Numbered from the stretch's first letter, positions 8,443 through 17,895 are shown. The stretch: 64,000 bases of DNA from Sphingosinicella sp. LHD-64 (GCF_031157375.1 NZ_JAVIFV010000001.1:682001-746000), one strand, 5' to 3'. Notes: generated by a model from the letters alone, not told the origin. Made by a program: numbers and translations.

Positions 8443-10056
8443 TCAGTCCGCGGCCGGTTCCGCCCGGTAGGCGCGCTCGCGATAATCGAACCAGTCGAAG
8501 TCGGCCGGAGCGCCGGTGCCGGCCATGTCCTGGCAGGCCATGCCGACGAACGCGCCGGTGAAATTGGGCGCGCCGGGCACAGTTGCCTCATCGGAGAGGA
8601 TCGAGGCGTCGAACCGTTCAGGAAGCCAGGTCCAGCCACCCTGCCCTTCGACACGGAACGCGAAGCGCAGTCGCTCGTAATCGACCTCGACGCGCAGCTC
8701 GATCCGGCCCGGCGGAATCGGGATCGGTGCGGTGAAGGCGTCGGCCTGTGGCGAATCCGGCAGCACCGACATGACGCGGACGTGGCGGCCGATGTCCTCG
8801 TCATTGGAGACGTGGAGATAGTGGAACTTGGCGCCGTTATAGTAGCAGACGAGGCCGGCGGCCTGCTGGAAGTGAACGGGGTCGAAGTCCATCGCGCAGG
8901 CGGCGGAACAGCAGAAGGCTTGCTGGCGCCGGGCGACCAGCGCCTGGGAGAACAGGCTCCCGATCGTCTCGCGGCCGTAGAGCCGCAGATGGCCTGGCCG
9001 GGCGGAAAGGCTGAAGATTGCCCCGGGTTCGGGCGTGCGCAGCCACTGGAAGTCGATCGGCAATTCGGGATCGTCGAAGTCGTAGCGGATGGACACGGAC
9101 GGCTCCGTCTCGACTTCGACCACGGGAATACCTTCCCCATCCAGCGTATACAGCCAGCCGTCCTCGCCCCAGCGCATCTGCTGGATCGCGGTCTCGCGGC
9201 CGAGCACGCAGCGGCCGCGATTGGGCAGAGGGCGGCCGCAGAGATAGACCATCCAGGTCTCGCCCTGCGGCGTCTCGATCAGGTCGGCATGGCCGGCGCG
9301 TTGGAGCGGCACGTCGGGACGGTCGCGGCTGCTCAGGACATACATGTCGGGATGAAGCTCATAAGGGCCGGCGATGTCGCGGCTGCGCGCCATGGTCACC
9401 GCATGGTTCCAGCCGGTGCCGCCCTCGGCAGTGATCAGATAATACCAGCCGTCGCGGCGATAGAGATGCGGCGCCTCGGTGAGGCCGAGCGGGGTGCCTT
9501 CGAAGATGAGCTTGCGCGTGCCGACCAGCGCCCCGGCCTCGGGCGAATATTCGTGGAGGACGATGCCGGCGAAGCGGTTGCGGCCGGGACGGTGATCCCA
9601 GAGCATGTTGACCAGCCATTTGCGGCCGTCTTCGTCGTGGAAGAGCGACGGATCGAATCCGGAGCTGTTGAGAGGAACGGGGTCCGACCAGTCGCCGTCG
9701 ATCGTCTCGGCGGTGACGAGATAATTGTGGAAGTCGCGTAGGGAGGCGCCCGAGGCGCCGCCGACCGTGGTGCGGCCGTAGCGCTTCGCGTCGGTGTAGA
9801 CGAGGTGGAACCTCTCGCCGTCATGGCTGAGGCAGGGCGCCCAGACGCCGCAGCTGTCCGGATCGCCGCGCAGGTCGAGCTGGCTTTTGCGGCGGAGCGG
9901 CCGGGTTAGAAGGCTCCAATTCTCAAGGTCGCGGCTGTGGTGGATCTGGACGCCGGGAAACCATTCGAAGGTCGAGGTGGCGATGTAATAATCCTCGCCC
10001 ACCCGGCAGATCGACGGGTCCGGATTGAAGCCGGGCAGGATGGGATTGCGGATCAT
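8443..10056 (-). CDS. glycoside hydrolase family 43 beta-xylosidase-like protein
   Basis: A 537-residue enzyme predicted to release xylose (or arabinose) from xylo-oligosaccharides. The N-terminal five-bladed propeller has the expected acidic triad: Asp13 in NPDPS (general base), Asp135 in GFDPSLF and Glu194 in LTEAPHL (general acid). The opening FNPDPSICRVGEDYYIATST and the C-terminal beta-sandwich that helps close the active site fit the XynB-type subgroup of GH43. There is no signal peptide, so it should act in the cytoplasm on imported oligosaccharides. The ATG at 10056 overlaps the MFS transporter stop by 4 nt, indicating translational coupling. Confidence 0.92.
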   Translation of the reverse strand: MIRNPILPGFNPDPSICRVGEDYYIATSTFEWFPGVQIHHSRDLENWSLLTRPLRRKSQLDLRGDPDSCGVWAPCLSHDGERFHLVYTDAKRYGRTTVGGASGASLRDFHNYLVTAETIDGDWSDPVPLNSSGFDPSLFHDEDGRKWLVNMLWDHRPGRNRFAGIVLHEYSPEAGALVGTRKLIFEGTPLGLTEAPHLYRRDGWYYLITAEGGTGWNHAVTMARSRDIAGPYELHPDMYVLSSRDRPDVPLQRAGHADLIETPQGETWMVYLCGRPLPNRGRCVLGRETAIQQMRWGEDGWLYTLDGEGIPVVEVETEPSVSIRYDFDDPELPIDFQWLRTPEPGAIFSLSARPGHLRLYGRETIGSLFSQALVARRQQAFCCSAACAMDFDPVHFQQAAGLVCYYNGAKFHYLHVSNDEDIGRHVRVMSVLPDSPQADAFTAPIPIPPGRIELRVEVDYERLRFAFRVEGQGGWTWLPERFDASILSDEATVPGAPNFTGAFVGMACQDMAGTGAPADFDWFDYRERAYRAEPAAD

Positions 10057-11309
10057 GCGGGATCCGGCGCCTTCACGAGGGTCCAGAGCAGCACGGCGGC
10101 GATCAGATCGAGCAGTCCCAGGGCGATGAAGAACGGCGCGTAGCCGATCGAGGCGACCAGCCCGCCGATCAGCAGCGAGAAGATCAGCACGCCGAGATTG
10201 GCGAGCGTCCCGGCCATGCCGGCGACCGTGCCCAGCTCGTTCTTGCGGAAGAGGTCGCTCGCCATGGTGATGCAGGTGACCGACAGGGTCTGGTGGGCGA
10301 AGCCGCCGAGGCAGAGCAAGGCCACGGCCAAATAGGCGCTCTCGACCGTGCCGACGAACATCATCCCGGTCATCAGGAGCGCGCCGAAGGTAAACGTCCA
10401 GCGCCGCGCGTCGACGAGGGATATCCCGCGCCGCTCCAGCCAAAGCACCAGTGCCGGTCCGAACAGGCAGCCGAGGTCGGCCGCGACGAAGGGCAGGAAG
10501 GCGAACAGCGCGATCTCGGCGAGATCGAAGCCGCGCACGGTGACGAGATAAAGTGGCATCCAGAAGGTCAGCGTCCCCCACGTCGGGTCGGCGAGGAAGC
10601 GGGGCAGCGCGATGCCCCAGAAATTGCGCCGACGCAGCAAGGAGAGAACCGGCGGGCGGGCCTCGGTCGCCTGGATGTGTGCCTCCTGGCCCAGGAAGAT
10701 ATGGTCGCGCTCCGCCTCGCTGACGCGGCGGTGGCGCTCCGGCGGCTGGTAGAAGGTCAGCCACAGCAGCACCCAGACGAACGCCAGCGCGCCCGCGATG
10801 AAGAAGGCGGCGCGCCAGTTCCACATCAGGATCGCGAAGGCGACCAGCGGCGCCGCCAGCGCCGATCCGGCCGAGGCGCCGAGATTGTAGATGCCGCCGG
10901 CAAAGCCGCGCTCGCGCGCCGGGAACCATTCGGAGACGACCTTGAGCCCGCCGGTGTGCGAGGTCCCTTCCGAAAAGCCGAGCAGGCCGCGTGCCGCCGC
11001 CAGCCATTGCCAGTTGGTCGCGAAGCCGTGGGCGACGGTGAACACGCCCCAGCCGGTCGCGAACAAGGCGAGGCCGACGCGCAGGCCGATTACGTCGAGG
11101 ATGTAGCCGACCACCGGCTGCAGCATGATCCCGGCCTGAAAGGCGGCGGTGATCCAGCTATATTGCCGCTCGTCGATCGCAAGATCGGCCATCAGCGTCG
11201 GCGCGGCGACGGCGAGCGTGCTGCGGGTGAGATAGTTGACGATCGTGCCGAGCATCACGATCGCGATGATCCACCAGCGCAAGCCCCGGATCCGTCTCGC
11301 CATCCGCAT
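10053..11309 (-). CDS. MFS transporter, probably for xylosides or sugar acids (ACS family-like)
   Basis: A 418-residue inner-membrane permease with about 12 hydrophobic segments. Features such as NYLTRSTLAVAAP near the first helix and SEGTSHTGGLKVVSEWFP after helix 4 are typical of the anion:cation symporter branch of MFS that includes hexuronate transporters. Coupling with a GH43 enzyme and a XylR-like operator suggests import of xylo-oligosaccharides or related compounds; this is inference. Two in-frame ATGs (11309 and 11303) follow a GGGGAGG; the second has better spacing. It is the first gene of the operon. Confidence 0.9.
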   Translation of the reverse strand: MRMARRIRGLRWWIIAIVMLGTIVNYLTRSTLAVAAPTLMADLAIDERQYSWITAAFQAGIMLQPVVGYILDVIGLRVGLALFATGWGVFTVAHGFATNWQWLAAARGLLGFSEGTSHTGGLKVVSEWFPARERGFAGGIYNLGASAGSALAAPLVAFAILMWNWRAAFFIAGALAFVWVLLWLTFYQPPERHRRVSEAERDHIFLGQEAHIQATEARPPVLSLLRRRNFWGIALPRFLADPTWGTLTFWMPLYLVTVRGFDLAEIALFAFLPFVAADLGCLFGPALVLWLERRGISLVDARRWTFTFGALLMTGMMFVGTVESAYLAVALLCLGGFAHQTLSVTCITMASDLFRKNELGTVAGMAGTLANLGVLIFSLLIGGLVASIGYAPFFIALGLLDLIAAVLLWTLVKAPDPA

Positions 11310-11341
11310 CGCCTCCCCGGCGGGCGGCTCCGGCGCCCGTC

Positions 11342-11357
11342 ATGTTAGCGCTCACAT
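11342..11357. promoter_or_regulatory. LacI/XylR-type operator upstream of the MFS-GH43 operon
   Basis: The sequence ATGTTAGCGCTCACAT is a near-perfect palindrome centred on AGCGCT; only one symmetric pair of positions mismatches. It sits about 33 nt upstream of the transporter start. The core TGTTAGCGCT closely resembles the XylR operator of Caulobacter (TGTTAGCGCTACCA type) and other LacI/GalR-family sites. No LacI-family gene is in the window, so the regulator must lie elsewhere. A repressor released by a xylose-related ligand is the simplest expectation. Confidence 0.65.
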
Positions 11358-11384
11358 TAGCGGCTTGGCCGAGCCTGTCCAGCG

Positions 11385-11873
11385 TCAGGCGAGATCGACT
11401 TCGGCGACCTTGTCCCGATAGTCCTTCTTGGGATCGGCCCCGAGCAGCAGCTTCACGCCGGCGAACAGGCTGTTCTCGTTGAGCCAGATCTGGGCGCCCG
11501 CCGGATCGAAGCGCAGCAGCTGCAGCTTGGGATCGTCCTTGCCGCCCTCGAACCAGGCGGCGACGAAGCTGTTCCAGAGGCGATCGACCGCCCCGCGGTC
11601 GTCGCTCGGACTGAGCCGCCCTTCGACCGACGCGAAGAGATCATGCCCCTTGGAGGCGAACTGGAGCACGGCCGCGCCGCCCGCCCCGAGCGCGCGGACC
11701 AGATCGACGTCCTTGGCAGTGAAGAACCAGATCGCGCGCGACTCGCCTTCGTCGAGCAGGGCGGTCATCGGCTGGGCGTGGCCGTCGCTGCGACCGGCGA
11801 GGCCGAGCATGACGGTCTTGTCGTCTTCCAGCGCGCTCCAGAATCTGGCTTCAATGTCGCGTGAGTCGGGCAT
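11385..11873 (-). CDS. pyridoxamine 5'-phosphate oxidase-fold protein (general stress protein 26-like)
   Basis: A 162-residue split-barrel flavin-binding-type protein. The sequence MPDSRDIEARFWSALEDDKT, followed by a predicted beta-rich barrel (MLGLAGRS, IWFFTAKD, VLQFASKGHDLFASVEG) and the C-terminal ENSLFAGVKLLLG segment, is typical of the general-stress family rather than of PdxH. A flavin-linked redox role under stress is plausible but not demonstrated for this branch. The start at 11873 has a good GGGAGA Shine-Dalgarno 6 nt upstream. It lies downstream of the beta-barrel gene, separated by a hairpin. Confidence 0.87.
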   Translation of the reverse strand: MPDSRDIEARFWSALEDDKTVMLGLAGRSDGHAQPMTALLDEGESRAIWFFTAKDVDLVRALGAGGAAVLQFASKGHDLFASVEGRLSPSDDRGAVDRLWNSFVAAWFEGGKDDPKLQLLRFDPAGAQIWLNENSLFAGVKLLLGADPKKDYRDKVAEVDLA

Positions 11874-11943
11874 GTCGCTCTCCCATAGAAAAAGTGTTGG
11901 GAGAGCAAACAGTTGGCGCAGGAGGCCGGTTCCCGGATGCGAA

Positions 11944-11974
11944 AGAGGGAGGCCCGGGGGGCGGACCTCCCTCT
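11944..11974 (-). terminator. probable terminator of the beta-barrel gene
   Basis: AGAGGGAGG at 11944-11952 pairs with CCTCCCTCT at 11966-11974 around a 13-nt G/C-rich loop. Read on the minus strand the stem is followed by a short T-run (TTTC). It lies 44 nt after the stop of the outer-membrane protein gene. The T-tract is short, so efficiency is uncertain. Confidence 0.5.
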
Positions 11975-12017
11975 CCCCTGTTGGAGCGGCCACCGGCATG
12001 GCCGCCGCCCCCCAACC

Positions 12018-12689
12018 CTAGAAGCGAAAGCCGATCCCGGCCAACGCCTGATGCCGATTTGCCCCGATTCGCGCGGTCAGCGGATCGTCCTCGTCGCCGA
12101 ACGCGTAATCGAAGCTGCCATAGTCCGTATAGACATATTCGGCCTTCACGTAGAGATTCGGGTTGAGCGCGACCTCGAACCCGCCGCCGAGATGATAGCC
12201 GCCGCGGTTGCGGTTGAAGGCGACGAGATCGTTGTCGTCATCCTCGACATCGCCGTCATAGTCGAAGCGCAGACGCCCGTTGGAATAGCCGCCCTTGGCG
12301 TAGACGAGCACGCTTTCGCCGAGCACGAATCCGGCGCGCAGGCCGGCGGTCAGGTTGCGGCCGGTCTCGACGCAGCCGAGATCGTCGCCCAGCACCTCGC
12401 CGCACAGCTCCGCCTGCGAGAAATCGAGACCGCCATAGGCGCCGATCACGAAATTGTCGCCGAGCTGCAGATCGTAGCCGATCTCCGCACCATAGGCGAT
12501 CGCATCGTCGTCATTGTCGACCGACAGCGTTTCGTCCGCATCGTCGGGATCGGGGAAGGTCGCGTCGACGCCGGCGCTGTCCCAGCCGACCCGGACCTCG
12601 CCGCGCACGCCGGAAAAATTGCCGTCCTGGGCGAAGGCCGGGACAGCCGCCGTCGCCGCCAGCAGGGCGGCGAGATATCGGATTTTCAT
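12018..12689 (-). CDS. outer-membrane beta-barrel protein (Opa/OmpA-like porin family)
   Basis: A 223-residue protein with a clear signal peptide (MKIRYLAALLAATAAVPAFA) followed by alternating hydrophobic/polar strands ending in a terminal aromatic residue (ALAGIGFRF), as needed for outer-membrane insertion. Segments such as VRVGWDSAG, GAEIGYDLQLGDNFVIGAYGG and YVKAEYVYTDYG match the small 8-stranded surface-antigen barrels. Many Asp/Glu residues fall in the predicted loops (FPDPDDADE, YDGDVEDDDND). AGGAG lies 8 nt ahead of the ATG. It probably stabilises or decorates the outer membrane; no transport function can be claimed. Confidence 0.9.
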   Translation of the reverse strand: MKIRYLAALLAATAAVPAFAQDGNFSGVRGEVRVGWDSAGVDATFPDPDDADETLSVDNDDDAIAYGAEIGYDLQLGDNFVIGAYGGLDFSQAELCGEVLGDDLGCVETGRNLTAGLRAGFVLGESVLVYAKGGYSNGRLRFDYDGDVEDDDNDLVAFNRNRGGYHLGGGFEVALNPNLYVKAEYVYTDYGSFDYAFGDEDDPLTARIGANRHQALAGIGFRF

Positions 12690-12976
12690 CAATCTACTCC
12701 TGAAACGATCGTCATGCTCCCGATCGCCGCGGCCCGCGGCGGCAGGACGGTGCGCGCAGCGGAGGGACCACCACACGCTTCCGTCCCCACAAGCGCCGGT
12801 GCGCGGGCCGCGGCGCCCCGTGCGGGAAAGGCTGCTCCGCCCTTCCCCGCGACAGGGGTCTCGGTGAGCGGTTCCGGTGTGGGGGGTGGGAAACCGGAAC
12901 CTGCCCTCTAGACGGCGCGGCCCCAGGAAACCCGCAGCAGGAAATTTCGGGGGTGGTCAGCCGGGTCGGATCGCGA
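12690..12976. other. intergenic region upstream of the beta-barrel gene
   Basis: No gene is supported in these 287 nt. The region should carry the promoter of the beta-barrel gene. A 9-bp inverted repeat, GGTTCCGGT at 12870-12878 and ACCGGAACC at 12893-12901, encloses a G-rich 14-nt loop. It has no T-tract on the minus strand and its role is unclear. Confidence 0.5.
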
Positions 12977-13300
12977 TCAATCCTTCATGAAGTCCGGACG
13001 CATCCGCCAGCCGAGCGCCAAGGCGATTAGGAATGCGACGAGAACCGCACCCCATTGCAGTATTGGGAGAAACAGGAAGCCGATCGATGCGGTCGAGTTG
13101 CCATAGGCATAGACGCCATATGTGAACCAGGCGGTCCACAGGATCAGCGCGAACTCGAATACCAGAAAGAGAAGCGCTCCAAGCCGTGTCGGCGAGGCCC
13201 GGACAAAAGCTGCGATGGCGATTGCTGGAGCCGCGATCCAGGGCGCGCCGATCAAGGCACCGAAAAGAGCGCCCGGTCGCCGCCCGCAATGGCGCCCCAA
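12977..13300 (-). CDS. hypothetical small integral membrane protein
   Basis: A 107-residue protein with three or four hydrophobic helices (about residues 10-32, 40-60, 66-80 and 82-98) and a charged C-terminal tail (RMRPDFMKD). No family is recognised. The start at ATG 13300 gives a short basic N-terminus (MGRHCGRR) consistent with an inside-facing end. Local base composition is somewhat less GC-rich than the flanks. It lies downstream of gatB on the same strand after 118 nt, so co-transcription is possible but not clear. Confidence 0.55.
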   Translation of the reverse strand: MGRHCGRRPGALFGALIGAPWIAAPAIAIAAFVRASPTRLGALLFLVFEFALILWTAWFTYGVYAYGNSTASIGFLFLPILQWGAVLVAFLIALALGWRMRPDFMKD

Positions 13301-13418
13301 GGGTGAGGCGCAGCGAGGACGAGGAGATAAGCCAGCGACAACCAGCCAGAGAACCGGGCAATCACACTGTGCAACACGACGGTTCTTGTAACGGAACTAC
13401 CGTCAGTTCGGAACTCCG

Positions 13419-14900
13419 TTAGCCGAGCGCCTTCTTCAGCAGCTCGTTGACCACGCCCGGATTGGCCTTGCCGGCCATCGCCTTCATCGTCTGGCCGACG
13501 AAGAAGCCGAAGAGCTTGTCCTTGCCGGCGCGATATTCGGCGACCTTGTCCGCATTGGCGGCCATGATCTCGGCGATCACCGCCTCGATCGCGCCGGTGT
13601 CCGACGTCTGCTTGAGACCGCGCTCCTCGACGATCTTGTCGGGATCCTCGCCGGTCTCGAGCATGATCTCGAACACCTGCTTGGCGAGGGTGCCGGAGAG
13701 CGTGCCATCTGCGACGAGGCCAAGCAATGACGACGCCTGCGCGGGTGTGACCGGGCTGTCCTCGATGCCCTTGCCGAGCTTGTTGAGCGCCCCGAACAGG
13801 TCGGAGATGACCCAGTTGGACGCGCGCTGGGCGAAGGCGGCATCGCCCTTCCCGGCCGCCAGCAACGCCTCGAACCAGCGCGCCGTCTCGACCTCGGCGG
13901 TCAGCACGTCGGCATTGTAGGCGCTGAGGCCCAGCTCTCCCTCGTAGCGGGACCGCTTGGCGTCGGGCAGCTCGGGAAGGCTGGCGCGGCAGTCCTCCAC
14001 GAAGGCGTCGGAAAGCTCCAGCGGCAGCAGGTCCGGATCCGGGAAGTAACGATAATCGTGCGCATCCTCCTTGGAGCGCAGCGAGCGTGTCTCGTTGCGG
14101 TCGGGATCATAGAGGCGGGTCTCCTGGACGACCACGCCGCCATCCTCGATGACCTCGACCTGGCGGCGCGCCTCATGCTCGATCACCGCCATGATGAAGC
14201 GGACCGAATTGACGTTCTTGGTCTCCGTGCGGGTGCCGAACGCCTCGCCCGGCTTGCGGACGCTGACGTTCACGTCGGCGCGCATCGAGCCCTGCTCCAT
14301 ATTGCCGTCGCACGAGCCGACATAGCGCAGGATCGCGCGCAGCTTGCGGACATAGGCGCCCGCCTCCTCCGGCGAGCGCATATCCGGCCTGGAGACAATC
14401 TCCATCAGCGCGACACCGGATCGGTTCAGATCGACATAGGAGAAGCTCGGATGCTGATCGTGCATCAGCTTGCCGGCGTCCTGCTCGACATGGATGCGCT
14501 CGATGCCGATCGTCTTGGTCGCGCCGGCGCCGTTTTCTCCTGGGAGATCGACCGTGATCTGCCCCTCGCCGACCAGCGGATGATAAAGCTGGCTGATCTG
14601 GTAGCCCTGCGGCAGGTCCGCGTAGAAATAGTTCTTCCGGTCGAAGCGCGACCATTGGTTGATCTTCGCGTCGATCGCGAGGCCGGTGCGCACCGCCTGG
14701 CGGATGCACTCGACGTTCGGGGTCGGCAGCATGCCGGGCATGGCGGCGTCGACCAGGCTCACTTGCGTGTTCGGCTCGGCGCCGAATGCGGTGGCCGCGC
14801 CGGAGAAGAGCTTGGCCTCGGAGACGACCTGCGCATGGACCTCGAGGCCGATCACGACCTCCCACTCGCCGGTGGCGCCCTGGATGCGATAGTCGCTCAT
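13419..14900 (-). CDS. gatB: Asp-tRNA(Asn)/Glu-tRNA(Gln) amidotransferase subunit B
   Basis: GatB is the tRNA-binding and kinase subunit of GatCAB, which converts Glu-tRNA(Gln) and/or Asp-tRNA(Asn) to the amidated forms in bacteria lacking the cognate synthetases. The 493 residues contain the family signature EVHAQV, the [14 protein letters not shown] motif and a C-terminal YqeY-like tail domain (about residues 345-493, with [20 protein letters not shown]). The start at 14900 follows the UPF0114 stop in the string TGACATG, one nucleotide apart. It is the last gene of the gat operon. Confidence 0.98.
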   Translation of the reverse strand: MSDYRIQGATGEWEVVIGLEVHAQVVSEAKLFSGAATAFGAEPNTQVSLVDAAMPGMLPTPNVECIRQAVRTGLAIDAKINQWSRFDRKNYFYADLPQGYQISQLYHPLVGEGQITVDLPGENGAGATKTIGIERIHVEQDAGKLMHDQHPSFSYVDLNRSGVALMEIVSRPDMRSPEEAGAYVRKLRAILRYVGSCDGNMEQGSMRADVNVSVRKPGEAFGTRTETKNVNSVRFIMAVIEHEARRQVEVIEDGGVVVQETRLYDPDRNETRSLRSKEDAHDYRYFPDPDLLPLELSDAFVEDCRASLPELPDAKRSRYEGELGLSAYNADVLTAEVETARWFEALLAAGKGDAAFAQRASNWVISDLFGALNKLGKGIEDSPVTPAQASSLLGLVADGTLSGTLAKQVFEIMLETGEDPDKIVEERGLKQTSDTGAIEAVIAEIMAANADKVAEYRAGKDKLFGFFVGQTMKAMAGKANPGVVNELLKKALG

Positions 14901-14901
14901 G

Positions 14902-15447
14902 TCAGTTCCTGGCCTGCGTCATCCGGTCCACCCAGGCGATGCCGATCGCCGAGAGAATGAACGCCATGTGGATGATCGTCTGCCACATCACTGCGGTTTC
15001 GGTCACGCGGCTCGTCGGAATGCCGATCGCGCCCGCCTCGATGAAGGTGCGGAGCAGATGGATGGAGGAGATGCCGATGATCGCCATTGCCAGCTTCACC
15101 TTGAGGATTCCGGCGTTGACGTGGCTCAGCCATTCCGGCTGGTCGGGATGTCCCTGCAGGCCGAGGCGCGAGACGAATGTCTCGTAGCCGCCGACGATCA
15201 CCATCACCAGCAGGTTGGAGATCATCACCACGTCGATCAGGCCGAGCACGACCAGCATGATCTGCTGCTCGGTGAACTCCCAGGCGTGCGTGACGAGATG
15301 AACCAGTTCCTTGATGAACAGGAACACGTAGACGCACTGCGCGACGATCAGGCCGACATAGAGCGGCAGCTGCAGCCAGCGCGAGCTGAAGATCAGCAGC
15401 GGGAGCGGACGCAGGCGGGCGGGCGGTTCGGGGGGAACGCTGGCCAT
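14902..15447 (-). CDS. UPF0114 / TIGR00645 family inner-membrane protein
   Basis: A 181-residue membrane protein with about four hydrophobic helices. The segments [27 protein letters not shown] and [10 protein letters not shown] are characteristic of the YqhA/UPF0114 family, whose function is not established. It is inserted between gatA and gatB: its ATG at 15447 lies 2 nt after the gatA stop, and its stop is 1 nt before the gatB ATG. It must therefore be translated from the gat mRNA, although nothing known links it to tRNA amidation. Confidence 0.92.
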   Translation of the reverse strand: MASVPPEPPARLRPLPLLIFSSRWLQLPLYVGLIVAQCVYVFLFIKELVHLVTHAWEFTEQQIMLVVLGLIDVVMISNLLVMVIVGGYETFVSRLGLQGHPDQPEWLSHVNAGILKVKLAMAIIGISSIHLLRTFIEAGAIGIPTSRVTETAVMWQTIIHMAFILSAIGIAWVDRMTQARN

Positions 15448-15449
15448 GA

Positions 15450-16931
15450 CTACCACCACGCCTCCGGCCGATGGGTGAAGCCGGCGCGCTGCTCGATGGC
15501 GAGGCCGGCGTTGAGGACGGTCTGCTCGTCCAGCGCCCGCGAGATGATCTGCAGGCCGAGCGGCAGGCCCTGGCCGTCGAGGCCGGCGGGCACCGACATG
15601 GCGGGAAGGCCGGCGAGGCTGGCCGGAACCGCGAACACGTCGTTCAGATACATGGCGATCGGATCGTCGCTCTTCTCGCCGAGGCCAAAGGCGGCGCTCG
15701 GCGCGGTCGGCGTCAGCAGCAGGTCGCAACTCGCCCAGGCCCGCTCGAAGTCGCGTGCGATCAGGGCGCGGACCTTCTGCGCCTGGTTGAAATAGGCGTC
15801 GTAGAAGCCGGCCGAGAGCACGTAGGTGCCGATCATGATGCGCCGCTTCACCTCGGCACCGAAACCGGCGGCACGGGTCGCCTCGTACATGTCGGCGAGG
15901 CTGCCCTGCTCCGGCGCGACCCTGAGGCCGTAGCGCACGCCGTCATAGCGGGCGAGGTTAGACGAGGCCTCGGCCGGCGCGATGATGTAGTAGGTCGGCA
16001 GCGCGTATTTCGTGTGCGGCAGCGAGACCTCGACGATCTCGGCGCCGGCGTCGCGAAGCCAGGCGATGCCCTGCTCCCACACCGCGTCGATCTCGGCCGG
16101 CACGCCGTCGATGCGATATTCCTTCGGGATGCCGACCCGCTTGCCCTTGAGGTCGGCGCTGAGGCCGGCCTCCCACTTCGGCACCGGCAGGTCGAGCGAC
16201 GTCGAATCCCTGACGTCGAAGCCCGCCATCGCCTCCAGCAGGATCGCGCAGTCCCTGACGTCGCGCGCCATCGGCCCGGCCTGATCGAGCGAGCTGGCGA
16301 AAGCGACGATGCCGAAGCGCGAGCAGCGGCCGTAGGTCGGCTTGATCCCCGAAATGCCGGTGAAGGCGGCCGGCTGGCGGATCGAGCCGCCTGTGTCCGT
16401 GCCGGTCGCGCCCGGACAGAGCCGCGCGGAGACCGCCGTCGAGGAACCGCCCGAGCTGCCGCCCGGCGCCAGCGCGGCATTGCCGCCGTCGCTGCGCCGC
16501 CAGGGCGAGATGACGTTGCCGAAGCCACTGGTCTCGTTCGACGAGCCCATCGCGAATTCGTCCATGTTGAGCTTGCCGAGCATCCCCGCGCCGGCGGCGA
16601 ACAGCTTGCCGCTGACCGTGGACTCGTAGACCGGTTCGAAGCCTTCCAGGATGCGACTGGCCGCAGTCGTCTGCACGCCCTTCGTGCAGAACAGGTCCTT
16701 GATGCCGAGTGGCACGCCCGAAAGCGGCTTCAGGTCGCCGGACGCGCGCGCCGCGTCGGCGGCATCGGCGGCGGCGAGTGCCAGGTCCGGCGTCTCGACG
16801 ATGAAGGCGTTGAGGGCGCGGCCCTTCTCGACCGACGCATTGAACGCCGTAGCGACCTCGCGGGCGCTGAACGCGCCGTCCTTGACGCCGTCGCGGAGCG
16901 CCGCGATGCCGAGATCGGTAAGCGCGGTCAC
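15450..16931 (-). CDS. gatA: Asp-tRNA(Asn)/Glu-tRNA(Gln) amidotransferase subunit A
   Basis: GatA is the amidase subunit of GatCAB and releases ammonia from glutamine. The Ser-cisSer-Lys apparatus is visible: Lys about 78 in [10 protein letters not shown], the GGSSGGSS loop, and the nucleophile Ser in [14 protein letters not shown]. The length of 493 residues is normal. The GTG at 16931 is chosen because it overlaps the stop of the 55-codon gene as GTGA, after a GGGGGC; a TTG four codons upstream is the alternative. It lies in the operon gatC - orf55 - gatA - UPF0114 - gatB. Confidence 0.97.
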   Translation of the reverse strand: MTALTDLGIAALRDGVKDGAFSAREVATAFNASVEKGRALNAFIVETPDLALAAADAADAARASGDLKPLSGVPLGIKDLFCTKGVQTTAASRILEGFEPVYESTVSGKLFAAGAGMLGKLNMDEFAMGSSNETSGFGNVISPWRRSDGGNAALAPGGSSGGSSTAVSARLCPGATGTDTGGSIRQPAAFTGISGIKPTYGRCSRFGIVAFASSLDQAGPMARDVRDCAILLEAMAGFDVRDSTSLDLPVPKWEAGLSADLKGKRVGIPKEYRIDGVPAEIDAVWEQGIAWLRDAGAEIVEVSLPHTKYALPTYYIIAPAEASSNLARYDGVRYGLRVAPEQGSLADMYEATRAAGFGAEVKRRIMIGTYVLSAGFYDAYFNQAQKVRALIARDFERAWASCDLLLTPTAPSAAFGLGEKSDDPIAMYLNDVFAVPASLAGLPAMSVPAGLDGQGLPLGLQIISRALDEQTVLNAGLAIEQRAGFTHRPEAWW

Positions 16932-17095
16932 GCCCGCCCCCAATCATTCTTCAGGCTGGCCAATCTGGGGCTATCCTTCTTGTTCTTCTCATCGGCGCGC
17001 GGCTTCGCGGCCCGCGCCGGGCTCGCCACCGGAGCCTCGTCACGCGGCGAGATGGTGGTCGGAGAAATGGACGAGACGCCGGTGACGCGGGTCAT
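16928..17095 (-). CDS. small hypothetical protein (55 aa) coupled between gatC and gatA
   Basis: A 55-codon frame starting [19 protein letters not shown] and ending [11 protein letters not shown]. It is Ser/Pro/Ala-rich at first and then highly basic (RADEKNKKD), probably mostly disordered. Its reality is supported by exact coupling at both ends: its ATG overlaps the gatC stop as ATGA (17092-17095), and its TGA overlaps the gatA GTG as GTGA (16928-16931). No known family is recognised. It may stabilise the Gat complex or simply keep ribosomes moving from gatC to gatA. Confidence 0.65.
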   Translation of the reverse strand: MTRVTGVSSISPTTISPRDEAPVASPARAAKPRADEKNKKDSPRLASLKNDWGRA

Positions 17096-17379
17096 TCGAT
17101 CACCTTCGGCACGGCGAAGAAGCCATGCTCGGCGACCGGCGCATTGGCCAGCACCGCGTCGCGGATGCCGCCGTCGGTCACCACGTCCTCGCGCAGGCGA
17201 AGCTGGTTGGGGATGACCGCGGTCATCGGCTCGATGCCGCTCACGTCGACCTCGCCCAGTTGCTCGACCCAGCCAAGGATGTTGGAGAGTTCGGGCGCGA
17301 GCGCCTCGACCTCGGCATCGCTGACGGCGATGCGGGCGAGCTTCGCGATATGGCGGACGGTGGCGGTGTCGACGGACAT
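17092..17379 (-). CDS. gatC: Asp-tRNA(Asn)/Glu-tRNA(Gln) amidotransferase subunit C
   Basis: GatC (95 residues) is the small belt subunit that wraps GatA and GatB together. The N-terminal helices [20 protein letters not shown] and the motif [12 protein letters not shown], followed by [10 protein letters not shown], are family-typical. The ATG at 17379 gives [10 protein letters not shown]. It is the first gat gene; the next upstream gene on the strand is the VOC protein, 76 nt away, so the operon promoter probably lies in that gap. Confidence 0.97.
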   Translation of the reverse strand: MSVDTATVRHIAKLARIAVSDAEVEALAPELSNILGWVEQLGEVDVSGIEPMTAVIPNQLRLREDVVTDGGIRDAVLANAPVAEHGFFAVPKVIE

Positions 17380-17455
17380 GCTGTTCCTGCTGGTTCGGAT
17401 CGGCAAGCAATCCGAACGGCGCGCTAGCATCCGCGCTGCGGTGCGGCAAGGCGCG

Positions 17456-17839
17456 CTAGCGCGGCGGCGTCTCGTAACGCATCGCGCCCACCTCATTGCC
17501 TTCGGTGTCGAGGAAGCGGATCAGCTCGCCGACGGTCGGGATCGGCGATTTCGGCAGGGTGACCCGGCCGCCATGCGCTTCGACCGCCTCGGCGATCGCA
17601 TCGACATCGTCGACCGAGAAGGTGCATTCGAAGCCGTTGAGGCCGGTCCCGGTCCGCGGTTCCTGGCGCTTCTGGAGCAGCCCCATCACGCCCGGGGCAT
17701 CGGTGCCGCCGGTATGGATGAGGTAGAAGCCGGGCGGCCCCCACGGCTCGAAGACCCAGCTGAAGACCGCTTCATAGAAGCGCGCGGCGCGCTCGACGTC
17801 GTCGGCATGGATGGCGAAGCTGGCGAGGTTGTTTGGCAT
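17456..17839 (-). CDS. VOC (glyoxalase/bleomycin-resistance fold) family protein
   Basis: A 127-residue single vicinal-oxygen-chelate module with the paired beta-alpha-beta-beta-beta pattern: [19 protein letters not shown] in the first half and [20 protein letters not shown] then [16 protein letters not shown] in the second. Metal-ligand-like positions (His18, Glu near the C-terminus) are compatible with a metalloenzyme, but the substrate is unknown. The start [11 protein letters not shown] at 17839 is preferred to a longer version that would have a basic, non-homologous N-terminus. It is divergent from the AraC gene by 56 nt. Confidence 0.88.
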   Translation of the reverse strand: MPNNLASFAIHADDVERAARFYEAVFSWVFEPWGPPGFYLIHTGGTDAPGVMGLLQKRQEPRTGTGLNGFECTFSVDDVDAIAEAVEAHGGRVTLPKSPIPTVGELIRFLDTEGNEVGAMRYETPPR

Positions 17840-17895
17840 GGCGCGGAGCCTATGGCTGTGGCGCGTGCGCCGCAATCCCGCTAGTACGCCAGAAT

